A stretch of 58,634 nt of DNA from Oscillospiraceae bacterium (GCA_028720105.1 JAQYLI010000021.1:1-58634), one strand, 5' to 3'. Shown: positions 33,992 through 42,224, counted from the stretch's first letter. A program made the numbers and translations. The notes: generated by a model not told the origin, from the letters alone.

Positions 33992-35711
33992 ATATACCTC
34001 CTATGGCTTCAAGTGCCGACTGCTTTTCCCACAGCTTTGCGTATATCCCGCCGCTTTTCACAAGCTCCGAATGAGTGCCGCTTTCGGCGATGTGTCCTTT
34101 TTCAAAGGCGTATATCTTATCCGCATTTACGGCGTTTGCAAAGCGGTGAGTTATCATTATCACCGTTTTTTCGGCGGACATTTTGCGTATTTCCGAAAGG
34201 ATACACTCCTCGCTTTCAATGTCGATATTTGATGTTGCTTCGTCAAAAATATAAATTCTGCTGTTGTGGAGAATACCGCGAGCAAGAGCAAGCCGCTGCC
34301 GCTGTCCGCCCGACAGATTTGCGCCGCCCTGCGAAAGCTGTGTATCAAGCCCATTTTCGCCTTTGAAAAATTCCGCAAGGCGAACTCTTTCGAGAACGCT
34401 CCACAGCTTTTCTTCGTCGGCATTTTCGTCTGCCATATGAAGATTTTCTCTGACGGTCCCGCCGAAAATATAGCTGCCGCAGCTTATGAGAGTTACGTTT
34501 TCTGTAAGGCTTTTTTCGGAAATATCACGAAGCTCATTGCCGCCGATTTTTACGCTGCCCGAATATCCCTTATTTTTGCCCGATATTATTCCTGCCGCTG
34601 TGCTTTTTCCGCAGCCGCTTTCACCGATAATTGCGGTAAAGCTTTTTTCGGGGAAGTACATTGATATATTTTTAAGTATCTCACGGCTGTCGTCATAGGA
34701 GAAATTCACGTTCTCAAATGCGACTACACTCGAATTGATTTCAAGAGTACCGTTCTCCTTTTCGGGCAGATCAAGGAGACGGAATATCTTATCGCTTGCT
34801 GCCATTCCGTTCATTGCAATATGAAAAAATGAGCCGAGTTTTCTCATTGGCAGGAAATATTCCGCCGACAAAAGCACGATAGAGATAAATCCGCAGAGAG
34901 ATATTTCTCCTTTTGAAAACCCATGTACCGCAAGAATAATTCCTGCCGCCGCTCCGCCGTATGCGAAAATATCCATTACCGTAACGGAGTTAAGCTGCAT
35001 TGTCAGCACCTTCATTGTTATCCTGCGGAAACGCTCCGATTCGGTATTTATTTTTTCGTAGATATGTCCGTCCGACTGATATATTTTCAGCGTTGTAAGT
35101 CCCTGTAAGCTCTCAAGAAAGCTGTCACCAAGTTTTGCATACTGCACCCAATAATCTGCAAGGAGCCGTTTTGCTATCTTCTGCACACAAACTATTGACA
35201 TTGGTATCAGCGGCACGCATATCAGCAGCACTGCCGCTGTTTTAAGGCTGAAAAATGATGTGACGGCAAAGAGAAAAACAGGTGCGAGCATTGCATAGAA
35301 AAACTGGGGCAAATATGCTCCGAAGTAGGTTTCAAGCTGGTCAACGCCCTCTCCCGCAAGCTGCACCACCTCTGCGGTAGCCGTCTGAGAATTATATGAA
35401 CAGCCCAGCCGAAGCAGCTTTTCGATTATTTTTTTGCGTAGCACAAGCTTTACCGATCTTGACGAGTCAAAGCCTGCTTTTTCCGACAGCATTATACATA
35501 CAGCTCTTATTGCAAGAGAAACGGAAACTATAATTATCAGGCGAAACAGACTTCCGTTTGACGTATTTTTTTCGTACAACTTCTGCAAAAAATCGGCAAT
35601 TGAGATAACAGCCGCCGTGCTTGCCGCAAGTCCCACAAGCTGACAGACCACATTTGCGGCTATGTATTTTTTCGATTCGGGAACTGCTTTTATCAGTCGT
35701 GTTTTTATCAT
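33978..35711 (-). CDS. CydD-like ABC exporter half (577 aa)
   Basis: Six-helix membrane domain (residues about 15-310) followed by an ATPase with Walker A GESGCGKST, signature ANLSGGQRQRLALARG, Walker B IYIFDEATSNID and switch His in MITHRF. The membrane part (AGEGVDQLETYFGAYLPQF, FLESLQGLTTLKIY) is of the CydD type. In E. coli CydDC moves reduced thiols and is needed for cytochrome bd and for tolerance of nitric oxide. I use ATG 35711; a GTG at 35729 precedes the AAAGGAAAG site. The partner gene follows with overlap. Confidence 0.82.
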   Translation of the reverse strand: MIKTRLIKAVPESKKYIAANVVCQLVGLAASTAAVISIADFLQKLYEKNTSNGSLFRLIIIVSVSLAIRAVCIMLSEKAGFDSSRSVKLVLRKKIIEKLLRLGCSYNSQTATAEVVQLAGEGVDQLETYFGAYLPQFFYAMLAPVFLFAVTSFFSLKTAAVLLICVPLIPMSIVCVQKIAKRLLADYWVQYAKLGDSFLESLQGLTTLKIYQSDGHIYEKINTESERFRRITMKVLTMQLNSVTVMDIFAYGGAAAGIILAVHGFSKGEISLCGFISIVLLSAEYFLPMRKLGSFFHIAMNGMAASDKIFRLLDLPEKENGTLEINSSVVAFENVNFSYDDSREILKNISMYFPEKSFTAIIGESGCGKSTAAGIISGKNKGYSGSVKIGGNELRDISEKSLTENVTLISCGSYIFGGTVRENLHMADENADEEKLWSVLERVRLAEFFKGENGLDTQLSQGGANLSGGQRQRLALARGILHNSRIYIFDEATSNIDIESEECILSEIRKMSAEKTVIMITHRFANAVNADKIYAFEKGHIAESGTHSELVKSGGIYAKLWEKQSALEAIGGICETE

Positions 35712-35734
35712 TTTCACTTTCCTTTTCACATAAA

Positions 35735-35882
35735 GAGGCTGTCTGCACGACTTTGCAGCAGCCCCAGAAATTAGAATAATTGTGCTATTTCTGTTATATC
35801 AAGAACAGGATTTTGTTCAGATATACAAAATCGGTACTTTTGTTCTTTAAGGTGTTGACAAGTCGCGCAGACGTGCTATAAT
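35735..35882. other. Intergenic stretch with inverted imperfect repeats and a lone plus-strand promoter
   Basis: GTCTGCACGACTT (about 35741-35755) recurs inverted as AAGTCGCGCAGAC (35860-35872). The left copy is part of a hairpin in the leader of the CydD-like gene. A plus-strand TTGACA (35855-35860), 16-base spacer and TATAAT (35877-35882) point into sequence that has no plus-strand gene. It could be the remains of a small mobile element, or promote an antisense or small RNA. Confidence 0.4.
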
Positions 35883-35951
35883 ATAATCACAGTCTTCTTC
35901 CGATTTTTTTCATCTATCTGTCCTGTCATAAATTTTTCTTTTGCAGGCTCA

Positions 35952-36074
35952 TTACACCGTTTTTTCGTCATCTCCTCCTGCGCCGCAGCAGCCGTGAGCA
36001 AGCTTTTTCAGATAGCTTTTTATTGCTGTTATACATATCGCAATGAGCAGAGCTATAATAATTCCCGTTGCCAT
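35952..36074 (-). CDS. Small Cys-containing membrane protein (40 aa)
   Basis: MATGIIIALLIAICITAIKSY is one membrane helix, followed by KKLAHGCCGAGGDDEKTV with a Cys pair. It resembles the FeoB-associated Cys-rich proteins found beside feoB, and lies in the same direction after the regulator. A start at 36086 is possible, but AAGAAGGA sits directly against it; the ATG at 36074 has the better distance. An 81-base two-hairpin element lies just upstream. Confidence 0.6.
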   Translation of the reverse strand: MATGIIIALLIAICITAIKSYLKKLAHGCCGAGGDDEKTV

Positions 36075-36096
36075 TTTGATAAACATTCCTTCTTTA

Positions 36097-36177
36097 GAGT
36101 TTTGTGGTTTGCGAAGCAAATCGAGGCGGCAGCCGAAGAAACAAAACTCGGAGTTTGAAAATCTTTGATCTTCAAAC
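36097..36177 (-). repeat. 81-base two-hairpin element, copy 1
   Basis: On the minus strand: GTTTGAAGATC / GATTTTCAAAC (36177-36153) followed by GAGTTTTGT / ACAAAACTC (36149-36097) with a variable interior. It is followed within ten bases by the ribosome binding site of the small membrane protein. The same arrangement is found at 45505-45585. The stop codon of the DtxR-type gene overlaps its first base. Confidence 0.8.
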
Positions 36178-36550
36178 TAACACCTCTTCAGCAGAAATTC
36201 GGCAAGGTGGTTCACCGTTTTTTCGGAAGCGTGAATAACTATCTTAGCTGCATCGGAATCAGCAGTTCTTGCTTCAAGACCCAAATCCTTTTCAAGAAAA
36301 TCCCGAATGATGATACAGCTTGTGTAAATGGAATTTGCCGCCTTAACGCCACTTTCCGTAAGACCTATCTGTCCGTAATGCGCCTTTCGAATATATCCGC
36401 TTTCGCAGAGCTTCACAGCCATTCGGCAGTGCTTGCTTTGCTTACGCCCACAAGCCTTGCAACTTCCGATGACTTTACTTCTTCTCCGTTCTGCCCAAGC
36501 TTGTATATGGCGAAAAGATATTTCTTCTGTGAATATGTCAGCCCGTTCAC
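36177..36550 (-). pseudogene. DtxR/MntR-family metal-dependent regulator, broken by a one-base frameshift
   Basis: The GTG at 36550 overlaps the upstream stop (GTGA) and has GGAG ten bases before. The frame reads MNGLTYSQKKYLFAIYKL and the helix-turn-helix VKSSEVARLVGVSKASTAE, then meets TGA. The other frame continues with MAVKLCESGYIRKAHYGQIGLTESG and ends at 36177. One extra A (GAAATGG in place of GAATGG at about 36422) gives the family sequence STAEMAVKL. By position it should be the iron-dependent repressor of the surrounding feo genes. Whether it is truly inactive or a base is missing from the sequence is open. Confidence 0.8.
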
Positions 36551-36720
36551 TTTTTTATTTCTCCGTGACAAGCGCAGCCGTTGGGACAAGTGCTGCCATT
36601 AAGGCAGCAGGAGCATTTTCCTCCGCAGAGCGATTTTCCCTGCTTCTTATCCTTGTAAAGCTGTCTTCCCGCAAGAAAGAGAACCGCTGCCACTATCAGA
36701 CCAATAATTACCGTAGCCAT
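36547..36720 (-). CDS. FeoB-associated Cys-rich membrane protein (57 aa)
   Basis: MATVIIGLIVAAVLFLAGRQL forms one membrane helix. The tail CGGKCSCCLNGSTCPNGCACHG holds eight cysteines and a His, able to bind metal. This family is typically next to feoB in Bacillota and may help deliver Fe(II). I chose ATG 36720, preceded by GAAAGG; an upstream in-frame ATG at 36771 lies closer to feoB but has no site. Confidence 0.85.
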   Translation of the reverse strand: MATVIIGLIVAAVLFLAGRQLYKDKKQGKSLCGGKCSCCLNGSTCPNGCACHGEIKK

Positions 36721-36791
36721 ATCGTCACGACCTTTCCGAAAATTTACGTCTGCGCTCCTATGTAAAATCATAGGAACGCAAACAGAATAAG

Positions 36792-39200
36792 TTATGAATT
36801 TACCTTAACACTTGTTGTCAGCCTATTGCTCTCCTTGTAGGGGCGTACAAGCATATACACCATAAACGCAAGCACGATGACTGCACAGATAAGACCGATA
36901 ACATTTACCGAACCTGTGAACAGAAGTCCGAACTGATAGATTATGAGAGATACCGCATATGCGAACAGGCACTGATATGTAATAGCAAAAGCCGTCCACT
37001 TTGGATTATTCATCTCACGTCTGATAGCGCCGATAGCCGCAAAGCAGGGGGCGCAGAGAAGATTGAACACAAGGAAGGAATATCCCGCAAGCTTCGTCAT
37101 TCCCATGAAGTCCAGAACGCCGAATACGCCGACAACTTCTTCCTTTGCAACAAGTCCCATGATAGTGGCGATAGTTGCAGTAGCTTCTCCAAAGCCAAGA
37201 GGTGCGAATATCCAGCAGATAGCATTTCCGATGGTGCCGAGAATGCTGTCCGAAAGCTCAAGCTCGGTGCTGAAGCCGAAACCGCCGTCGGGAAGTGTTC
37301 CGAATACGGAGCCTGCCCAGATGATAACGGAGGAAAGAAGAATTATGGTGCCCGCCTTTTTGATGAATGACCAGCCTCTCTCCCACATTGAACGGAGAAT
37401 GTTGCTGACTGTGGGTAAGTGGTATGCAGGAAGTTCCATTACGAAGGGAGCAGGGTCGCCCGAGAACATCTTAGTCTTTTTCAGCATAATTCCCGAAATG
37501 ATGATAGCCGCAACGCCTACAAAATATGCGCTGGGTGCTACCCACCATGCGTTGCCGAAAAGTGCGCCTGCGATAAGTGCGATGATAGGCATTTTTGCGC
37601 CGCAGGGAATGAATGTTGTGGTCATAATTGTCATTCTGCGGTCACGCTCATTCTCAATGGTACGGCTTGCCATAACTCCCGGAACGCCGCAGCCTGTGCC
37701 GATAAGCATAGGGATAAAGGATTTGCCGGAAAGACCGAATTTTCTGAAAATTCTGTCCATAACGAATGCGATACGAGCCATATATCCGCAGGATTCAAGG
37801 AATGCAAGGAAGATAAACAGCACAAGCATCTGAGGAACGAAACCAAGAACTGCTCCTACACCTGCAACTATTCCGTCAATGATAAGGCTCTTCAACCACT
37901 CCGCACAGCCCACAGCGTCAAGTCCGCTTTCAACGAGGACGGGAACTCCGGGTACCCATACGCCGTAATCCTCTGTTGCGGGAAGTCCCTCCATAGGCTC
38001 CTCCACAAGCGCATTTATGTCATATCCGGCTTCTGCAAGGCTGTCGCCGTAGGAGCCCAGAGCTTCATCAAAGCCGCCCAGGTCTGCCTCTTCAACCGCG
38101 CCGAGAATTTCCTCGCCGCCCACAACTCCTGCGTCTGCGGCAGACTGTGCCAACGCAAGCCGCTCTTCTGTGAAGATGTTTTCCTCTGCATAAGCGGAGG
38201 CAGCTTCATCATATTCGGAAGAGCCGATTCCGAACAGGTGAAAACCGTCGCCGAACAGTCCGTCGTTTGTCCAGTCGGTGACCCATGTTCCCACGGTAGT
38301 CACGGAAACGAAGTACACAACAAACATAACCACCGCAAAAATGGGCAGAGCAAGAAAACGGTTTGTGACTATCCTATCTATCTTATCCGAAATTGTCATA
38401 CCGCCTTTGTTTTTCTTTTTAAGGCAATCCTTGATAATGGTGGCTATGTAGATGTAGCGCTCGTTGGTGATAATGCTTTCGCTGTCGTCGTCCATATCTT
38501 TTTCTGCTGCGGCGATGTCGGTCTCGATATGTGCTTTTTTCTCTGCAGAAATATTGATAGTTTCGTACACCTTTTCATCGTGCTCGAAAAGCTTTATAGC
38601 ATACCAGCGCTGCTGTTCCTCGGGAATATCGTGGAGGACGCATTCTTCAATATGTGCGATAGCGTGTTCAACACATCCGCAGAATTTATGCTGAGGTATG
38701 GTTTTTACTCCCGCTTTTGCTGCATCTACCGCCGCATTTGCAGCATCGTTTATGCCTGTGCCCTTTAATGCGGAAATTTCCACTACCCGACAGCCCAGCT
38801 CTTTTGAAAGCTGCTCGATATTTATTTTGTCGCCGTTCTTGCGTACAATGTCCATCATATTGATCGCACATACAACGGGAATTCCCAGCTCCACAAGCTG
38901 TGTGGTAAGATAAAGATTTCGCTCCAGATTTGTTCCGTCGATAATATTAAGGATAGCGTCGGGACGCTCGCCGATAAGATAATTTCTTGCAACTACTTCT
39001 TCAAGAGTGTAGGGCGAAAGAGAGTAAATTCCCGGAAGGTCGGTGATTATAACGTCCTTGTGACCTTTAAGCTTTCCCTCTTTTTTCTCGACGGTAACGC
39101 CCGGCCAGTTTCCCACAAACTGATTTGACCCCGTAAGTGCGTTAAAAAGCGTGGTTTTGCCTGCGTTTGGATTTCCCGCAAGGGCTATTTTGATTTCCAT
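36792..39200 (-). CDS. feoB: Ferrous iron transporter FeoB (802 aa)
   Basis: The N-terminal GTPase has G1 GNPNAGKTTLFN, the G3 region TDLPGIYSLSPY and G4 NMMD. The membrane part contains the two Gate domains (GTGCGVPGVMASRTIENERDRR in part; GFGEATATIATI) and many helices. Between residues about 350 and 430 lies a long acidic, Ala/Glu-rich insert that would face outward between the first and second membrane helices. It imports Fe(II). The ATG at 39200 follows AAAGGAT; two palindromes of the iron-box type lie between it and feoA. Confidence 0.93.
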   Translation of the reverse strand: MEIKIALAGNPNAGKTTLFNALTGSNQFVGNWPGVTVEKKEGKLKGHKDVIITDLPGIYSLSPYTLEEVVARNYLIGERPDAILNIIDGTNLERNLYLTTQLVELGIPVVCAINMMDIVRKNGDKINIEQLSKELGCRVVEISALKGTGINDAANAAVDAAKAGVKTIPQHKFCGCVEHAIAHIEECVLHDIPEEQQRWYAIKLFEHDEKVYETINISAEKKAHIETDIAAAEKDMDDDSESIITNERYIYIATIIKDCLKKKNKGGMTISDKIDRIVTNRFLALPIFAVVMFVVYFVSVTTVGTWVTDWTNDGLFGDGFHLFGIGSSEYDEAASAYAEENIFTEERLALAQSAADAGVVGGEEILGAVEEADLGGFDEALGSYGDSLAEAGYDINALVEEPMEGLPATEDYGVWVPGVPVLVESGLDAVGCAEWLKSLIIDGIVAGVGAVLGFVPQMLVLFIFLAFLESCGYMARIAFVMDRIFRKFGLSGKSFIPMLIGTGCGVPGVMASRTIENERDRRMTIMTTTFIPCGAKMPIIALIAGALFGNAWWVAPSAYFVGVAAIIISGIMLKKTKMFSGDPAPFVMELPAYHLPTVSNILRSMWERGWSFIKKAGTIILLSSVIIWAGSVFGTLPDGGFGFSTELELSDSILGTIGNAICWIFAPLGFGEATATIATIMGLVAKEEVVGVFGVLDFMGMTKLAGYSFLVFNLLCAPCFAAIGAIRREMNNPKWTAFAITYQCLFAYAVSLIIYQFGLLFTGSVNVIGLICAVIVLAFMVYMLVRPYKESNRLTTSVKVNS

Positions 39201-39221
39201 ATCTAATGATCCTTTCTGAAA

Positions 39222-39256
39222 GTTAGATAAAACTAACATTATTAGCAATTGCTAAC
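39222..39256. promoter_or_regulatory. Two iron-box-type palindromes ahead of feoB
   Basis: GTTAGATAAAACTAAC (39222-39237) and ATTAGCAATTGCTAAC (39241-39256). Both fit [AG]TTAG-n6-CTAAC, which recurs upstream of other genes of this cluster and looks like a DtxR-family operator. Confidence 0.75.
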
Positions 39257-39272
39257 TTATATGTAAAAATTA

Positions 39273-39494
39273 TCAGCCGACCTCGATCATTTCGGCATCG
39301 GCTTTTCTCAGTGAAAGCTCATAACCTCTGACCGTTACCTCAATGGGGTCGCCAAGCGGTGCAACCTTGCGGACGTAAACCTCTGTACCCTTTGTGATAC
39401 CCATATCCATAATTCTGCGCTTGACTGCGCCCTCGCCATTTAGCTTTTTAACCGTAACTGTGGAGCCGATCTTTGCTTCTTTAAGTGTTGACAT
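39273..39494 (-). CDS. feoA: FeoA domain protein (73 aa)
   Basis: SH3-like FeoA protein: KIGSTVTVKKLNGEG, RRIMDMGITKGTEVYV, PLGDPIEVTVRGYELSLRKADAEMI (key parts). FeoA is the small cytoplasmic partner of FeoB. It follows a second FeoA gene with 15 bases between. The site AAAAGGGGG is before the ATG. Confidence 0.9.
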   Translation of the reverse strand: MSTLKEAKIGSTVTVKKLNGEGAVKRRIMDMGITKGTEVYVRKVAPLGDPIEVTVRGYELSLRKADAEMIEVG

Positions 39495-39509
39495 TGCATT
39501 ATCCCCCTT

Positions 39510-39722
39510 TTACACCATAATTTTGCACGCCATTTCTCTCGAAACAGCAACTCTTGAATCCTTGACATTAACGATAACATTACCGCCGATCTCACTGATG
39601 ACGGTTACCGCAGAGCCTGCCACAAAACCTAAATTTTCGAGGAATTTCCTTGTTTCGGGATTTCCTCCGATTTTTTTGATAATGTTTTCCTCGCCTGTAT
39701 TTGCAAGTGTAAGCGGCATCAT
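39510..39722 (-). CDS. Second FeoA domain protein (70 aa)
   Basis: FeoA-like: MPLTLANTGEENIIKKIGG, RKFLENLGFVAGSAVTVISE, GNVIVNVKDSRVAVSREMACKI (key parts). Two single-domain FeoA genes before feoB are common in clostridia. This is the first gene of the feo operon and directly follows the promoter and palindrome at 39742-39827. GGAG lies seven bases before the ATG. Confidence 0.88.
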   Translation of the reverse strand: MMPLTLANTGEENIIKKIGGNPETRKFLENLGFVAGSAVTVISEIGGNVIVNVKDSRVAVSREMACKIMV

Positions 39723-39741
39723 AAATTCACTCCTTCATATT

Positions 39742-39827
39742 GTTAGACAAAGCTAACTTATGCACATTGATTAAGGTTAGCATTAACTAACCTTAATCAT
39801 CATACTCCATATTTTTGCTTTTGTCAA
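39742..39827 (-). promoter_or_regulatory. feo operon promoter with two iron-box-type palindromes
   Basis: Minus-strand TTGACA (39827-39822), a 17-base spacer and TATGAT (39804-39799). Just downstream are GATTAAGGTTAG / CTAACCTTAATC (39769-39798, containing GTTAGCATTAACTAAC at 39776-39791) and GTTAGACAAAGCTAAC (39742-39757). Repressor bound here would block the start of transcription. Confidence 0.85.
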
Positions 39828-39901
39828 GCAGTTTTGATATATTTGTATATTTGCACAGATTTGCTGTTAGCAGTAGGTAACTTTATACTAAAAATATACC
39901 A

Positions 39902-40309
39902 CTATTCAGCAAGTGCTTTTCCAAGCTCTCTGCACTTTTCCAGATTCTCGTCCGAAGGTGTTTCATTTGCAATTACTCCTTCGCCGTTCACAAGAACCGC
40001 ACCGTCTGCCTTGACACGGTCCTCCCAGTTTCTCATCCATTCGCCGTCTCCCCAGCCGTAAGAACCGAATAAAGCGACCTTTTTGCCGCTAAGCTTATCC
40101 TCGATAGATGAGAAAAACGGCTCAAACTCGTCCTCTTCAAGCACTTCTGCGCCCATTGCGGGGCAGCCGAAAGCGACTGCGTCATAATCGTCAATGCTGC
40201 CCGAAAAATCGGATACGCCGAAAAGCTCCGCTCCTGCGCCCTCCGCGACTGCCTTTGCCATAGTCCCGGTATTGCCCGTGCCGCTCCAATAAATAACTGC
40301 TGTTTTCAT
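39902..40309 (-). CDS. Flavodoxin (135 aa)
   Basis: The FMN phosphate loop WSGTGNTGTMAKAV, the middle FGCPAMGAEVLEE and the end LFGSYGWGDGEWMRNWEDR (key parts) mark a short-chain flavodoxin. It replaces ferredoxin as electron carrier when iron is short, which fits the iron-box operators of this cluster. AGGAGG precedes the ATG. Confidence 0.9.
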   Translation of the reverse strand: MKTAVIYWSGTGNTGTMAKAVAEGAGAELFGVSDFSGSIDDYDAVAFGCPAMGAEVLEEDEFEPFFSSIEDKLSGKKVALFGSYGWGDGEWMRNWEDRVKADGAVLVNGEGVIANETPSDENLEKCRELGKALAE

Positions 40310-40321
40310 AAAAAATTCCTC

Positions 40322-40894
40322 CTATGAGATCTTAAGGGCTTGATAAATATCGGCGCCCTCGTTTAATTTATTGCACAGAAAAGTTCTGCACTTATCGTAA
40401 TTTGCAAATGTACGCTTTGCATTTTCCACACTGCCGTAGACCTTCCATGCGCCGCACAGCTTGAAGTTTTCTCCCTTGTTTTCGATAAAGCCCTCCACGT
40501 CCTCAACGGGATAGCCGAGAAAAACGCCTATTTCGTGAGGAAAAATATCACTCTCCCGAATACTCTTTGATAAGCGGTCAAGACATTCTTCAAGAGAATA
40601 TTTTTCGGGATATCCGTATTTTGCAAGAACACTTCGGACAGCATTATCCGCAAGGCGTTTTTTCAGCAATTTTTCACTGTAAACAAGCATCAGCGCACGG
40701 TTTCCGCGGCTGCATAATATCCTGCTTTTCAGTTCCTTTGCGGCAGCTCTGCTGTTGAAATACTGCGTGTGAAAATCAAGGTCAAACTCTGTCGATGAAA
40801 GAGAAACAAGGCTTGCGCACTTTATCCCCAGCAAAGTGGGAGCTGTATGAAACGCAAGCTTTTGTCCGAAATTATCATACTCGGTTTTTGACAA
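40322..40894 (-). CDS. DUF3793 family protein (190 aa)
   Basis: It carries the DUF3793 pattern: HTAPTLLGIKCASLVSL near the start, ALMLVYSEKLLKKRL, and FPHEIGVFLGYPVEDVEGFIENKG (in part) near the end. The function is unknown; members often sit beside flavodoxin and Feo genes. The TTG at 40894 is the start, with GAGGTG six bases before. An iron-box-type palindrome lies at 40914-40929. Confidence 0.85.
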   Translation of the reverse strand: MSKTEYDNFGQKLAFHTAPTLLGIKCASLVSLSSTEFDLDFHTQYFNSRAAAKELKSRILCSRGNRALMLVYSEKLLKKRLADNAVRSVLAKYGYPEKYSLEECLDRLSKSIRESDIFPHEIGVFLGYPVEDVEGFIENKGENFKLCGAWKVYGSVENAKRTFANYDKCRTFLCNKLNEGADIYQALKIS

Positions 40895-40913
40895 AATATC
40901 ACCTCAACGCATA

Positions 40914-40929
40914 ATTAGCATACGCTAAC
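40914..40929. promoter_or_regulatory. Iron-box-type palindrome ahead of the DUF3793 gene
   Basis: ATTAGCATACGCTAAC, the same ATTAGC-n4-GCTAAC form as ahead of feoB and DUF2325. Confidence 0.7.
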
Positions 40930-40948
40930 CCTATTGTAAAAAAATATG

Positions 40949-41230
40949 TCATACACAGTATTGCTCAAGAACATTTTTCAGCGCATTCACGCTGGCATTA
41001 TGTACTCTTGCCACGGGGATATCGTGCTTTTTTGATTTCTGATTTACGCTGTTCACCATTTTGTGGGAACAGGTATTTGTGAAAACAACCATAAGGTCTG
41101 GCACTCCAAGCTTGCTTTCAAAGTTGGAAGGCATTTGAGTGAACACCTTTGCCTTACAGTTATATTCCTCGCAGATATCTTTATATCTTGTTGCCATTCT
41201 ATCGTTTCCGCCTATTACTACTACACTCAT
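40949..41230 (-). CDS. DUF2325 family protein (93 aa)
   Basis: MSVVVIGGNDRMATRYKDICE and VVFTNTCSHKMVNSVN are typical of DUF2325, a small Rossmann-like family of unknown function often found in metal-responsive operons. AAGGAGGTG is a strong ribosome binding site. The gene has its own promoter and iron-box palindrome. Confidence 0.83.
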   Translation of the reverse strand: MSVVVIGGNDRMATRYKDICEEYNCKAKVFTQMPSNFESKLGVPDLMVVFTNTCSHKMVNSVNQKSKKHDIPVARVHNASVNALKNVLEQYCV

Positions 41231-41247
41231 TTTTTCACCTCCTTTCG

Positions 41248-41300
41248 ATTAGCGTTTGCTAACTGAATACAGTATAGCATACGAAGTTATTGTTTGTCAA
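41248..41300 (-). promoter_or_regulatory. Promoter and iron-box-type palindrome of the DUF2325 gene
   Basis: Minus-strand TTGACA (41300-41295), an 18-base spacer and TATACT (41276-41271). The palindrome ATTAGCGTTTGCTAAC (41248-41263) lies just downstream, at the expected start of transcription. Confidence 0.8.
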
Positions 41301-41402
41301 GCATAACTCTCAGAAAAATGAAATAAATACAGCAAATGCAGCGACGAAGTCTGAGCGTGTATCATTACAATTTTGAGGCTGATATCATCACACTACGTAT
41401 GA

Positions 41403-42209
41403 TCAATCACTGCATTTTATTTCATTTACTAGATTAGTTCTTAATCTTTCCAGATCATCTTCGGGTATGCTGTGGCTTTCTCCTTCATACCATATCTTCA
41501 TTGCAAGTTCGGGCAGATATTTTAATTCATCAGGAACATTTTCAATCATCCAGAGACCGCCGTCATACTTTGACAATATCCTTCTTTCCTTTTTAAAAGA
41601 CAAAATCCTGCCTAAAATCAGAATATTGCTTGCAAAGTATCTTGAGTCGTAATTATGAAAATCATAATCGTCAATATCGGCACTGATAGCTGACCAGAAA
41701 TCTTCATCGGAAATATCCGAAAAAACATCTTTTATATCTTGTCCGTACAATACAATGCCGCACTGATTTATAAGCCTGATATAGCTTGTAACATCGGCGT
41801 CGGGAAATTCACGGTCAACTACATATACTTCCACATTGGGGTCATTAAATCTTTTCAGATATTTTTCGGTCCAGAGATCACTGTAATGAAAAACCGATAT
41901 CCCGGGCGTTTTCCAGTTCTTTGCGTCCGATAATTTTATTGCTGACATCTCAAGGGGACAGGGTTCCCTGTCTATCCCCATAATATCCTTTGCGACCGCA
42001 AGCTTAGTTGATATTTTCAGTGAACCGTCTGTTACAACAAGAATATCAATATCTCCCGAATCGGGCTGAAAGGCATTAAGGGCGATGGAGCCGTGCAGAT
42101 ATATTCCCACAAGCTGCTCTCCCAGATGCTTTTTCCAGATATCAACGACTTTGTTTATCTGAGAAGAAATATCCGACGGCAAATCCTTGTATCCAAGCAA
42201 ATTACTCAT
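41403..42209 (-). CDS. AadA-like aminoglycoside nucleotidyltransferase family protein (268 aa)
   Basis: The nucleotidyltransferase motif LHGSIALNAFQPDSGDIDILVV is present (GS...D-x-D). PCPLEMSAI and the helical C-terminal region AKIWYEGESHSIPEDD-like are as in the AadA / ANT(9) group. Those enzymes adenylate streptomycin or spectinomycin. Chromosomal relatives are widespread and not always resistance genes, so activity is unproven. It is 16 bases downstream of the lipoprotein gene and may share the MATE operon. Confidence 0.78.
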   Translation of the reverse strand: MSNLLGYKDLPSDISSQINKVVDIWKKHLGEQLVGIYLHGSIALNAFQPDSGDIDILVVTDGSLKISTKLAVAKDIMGIDREPCPLEMSAIKLSDAKNWKTPGISVFHYSDLWTEKYLKRFNDPNVEVYVVDREFPDADVTSYIRLINQCGIVLYGQDIKDVFSDISDEDFWSAISADIDDYDFHNYDSRYFASNILILGRILSFKKERRILSKYDGGLWMIENVPDELKYLPELAMKIWYEGESHSIPEDDLERLRTNLVNEIKCSD

Positions 42210-42224
42210 TTTCCAAAAACTCCC

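Noticed and set aside
37419-38768. Open frame of 449 codons on plus across feoB
   Set aside because: It mirrors feoB, whose GTPase and Gate motifs are certain; the antisense text is Cys/His-rich without any domain.
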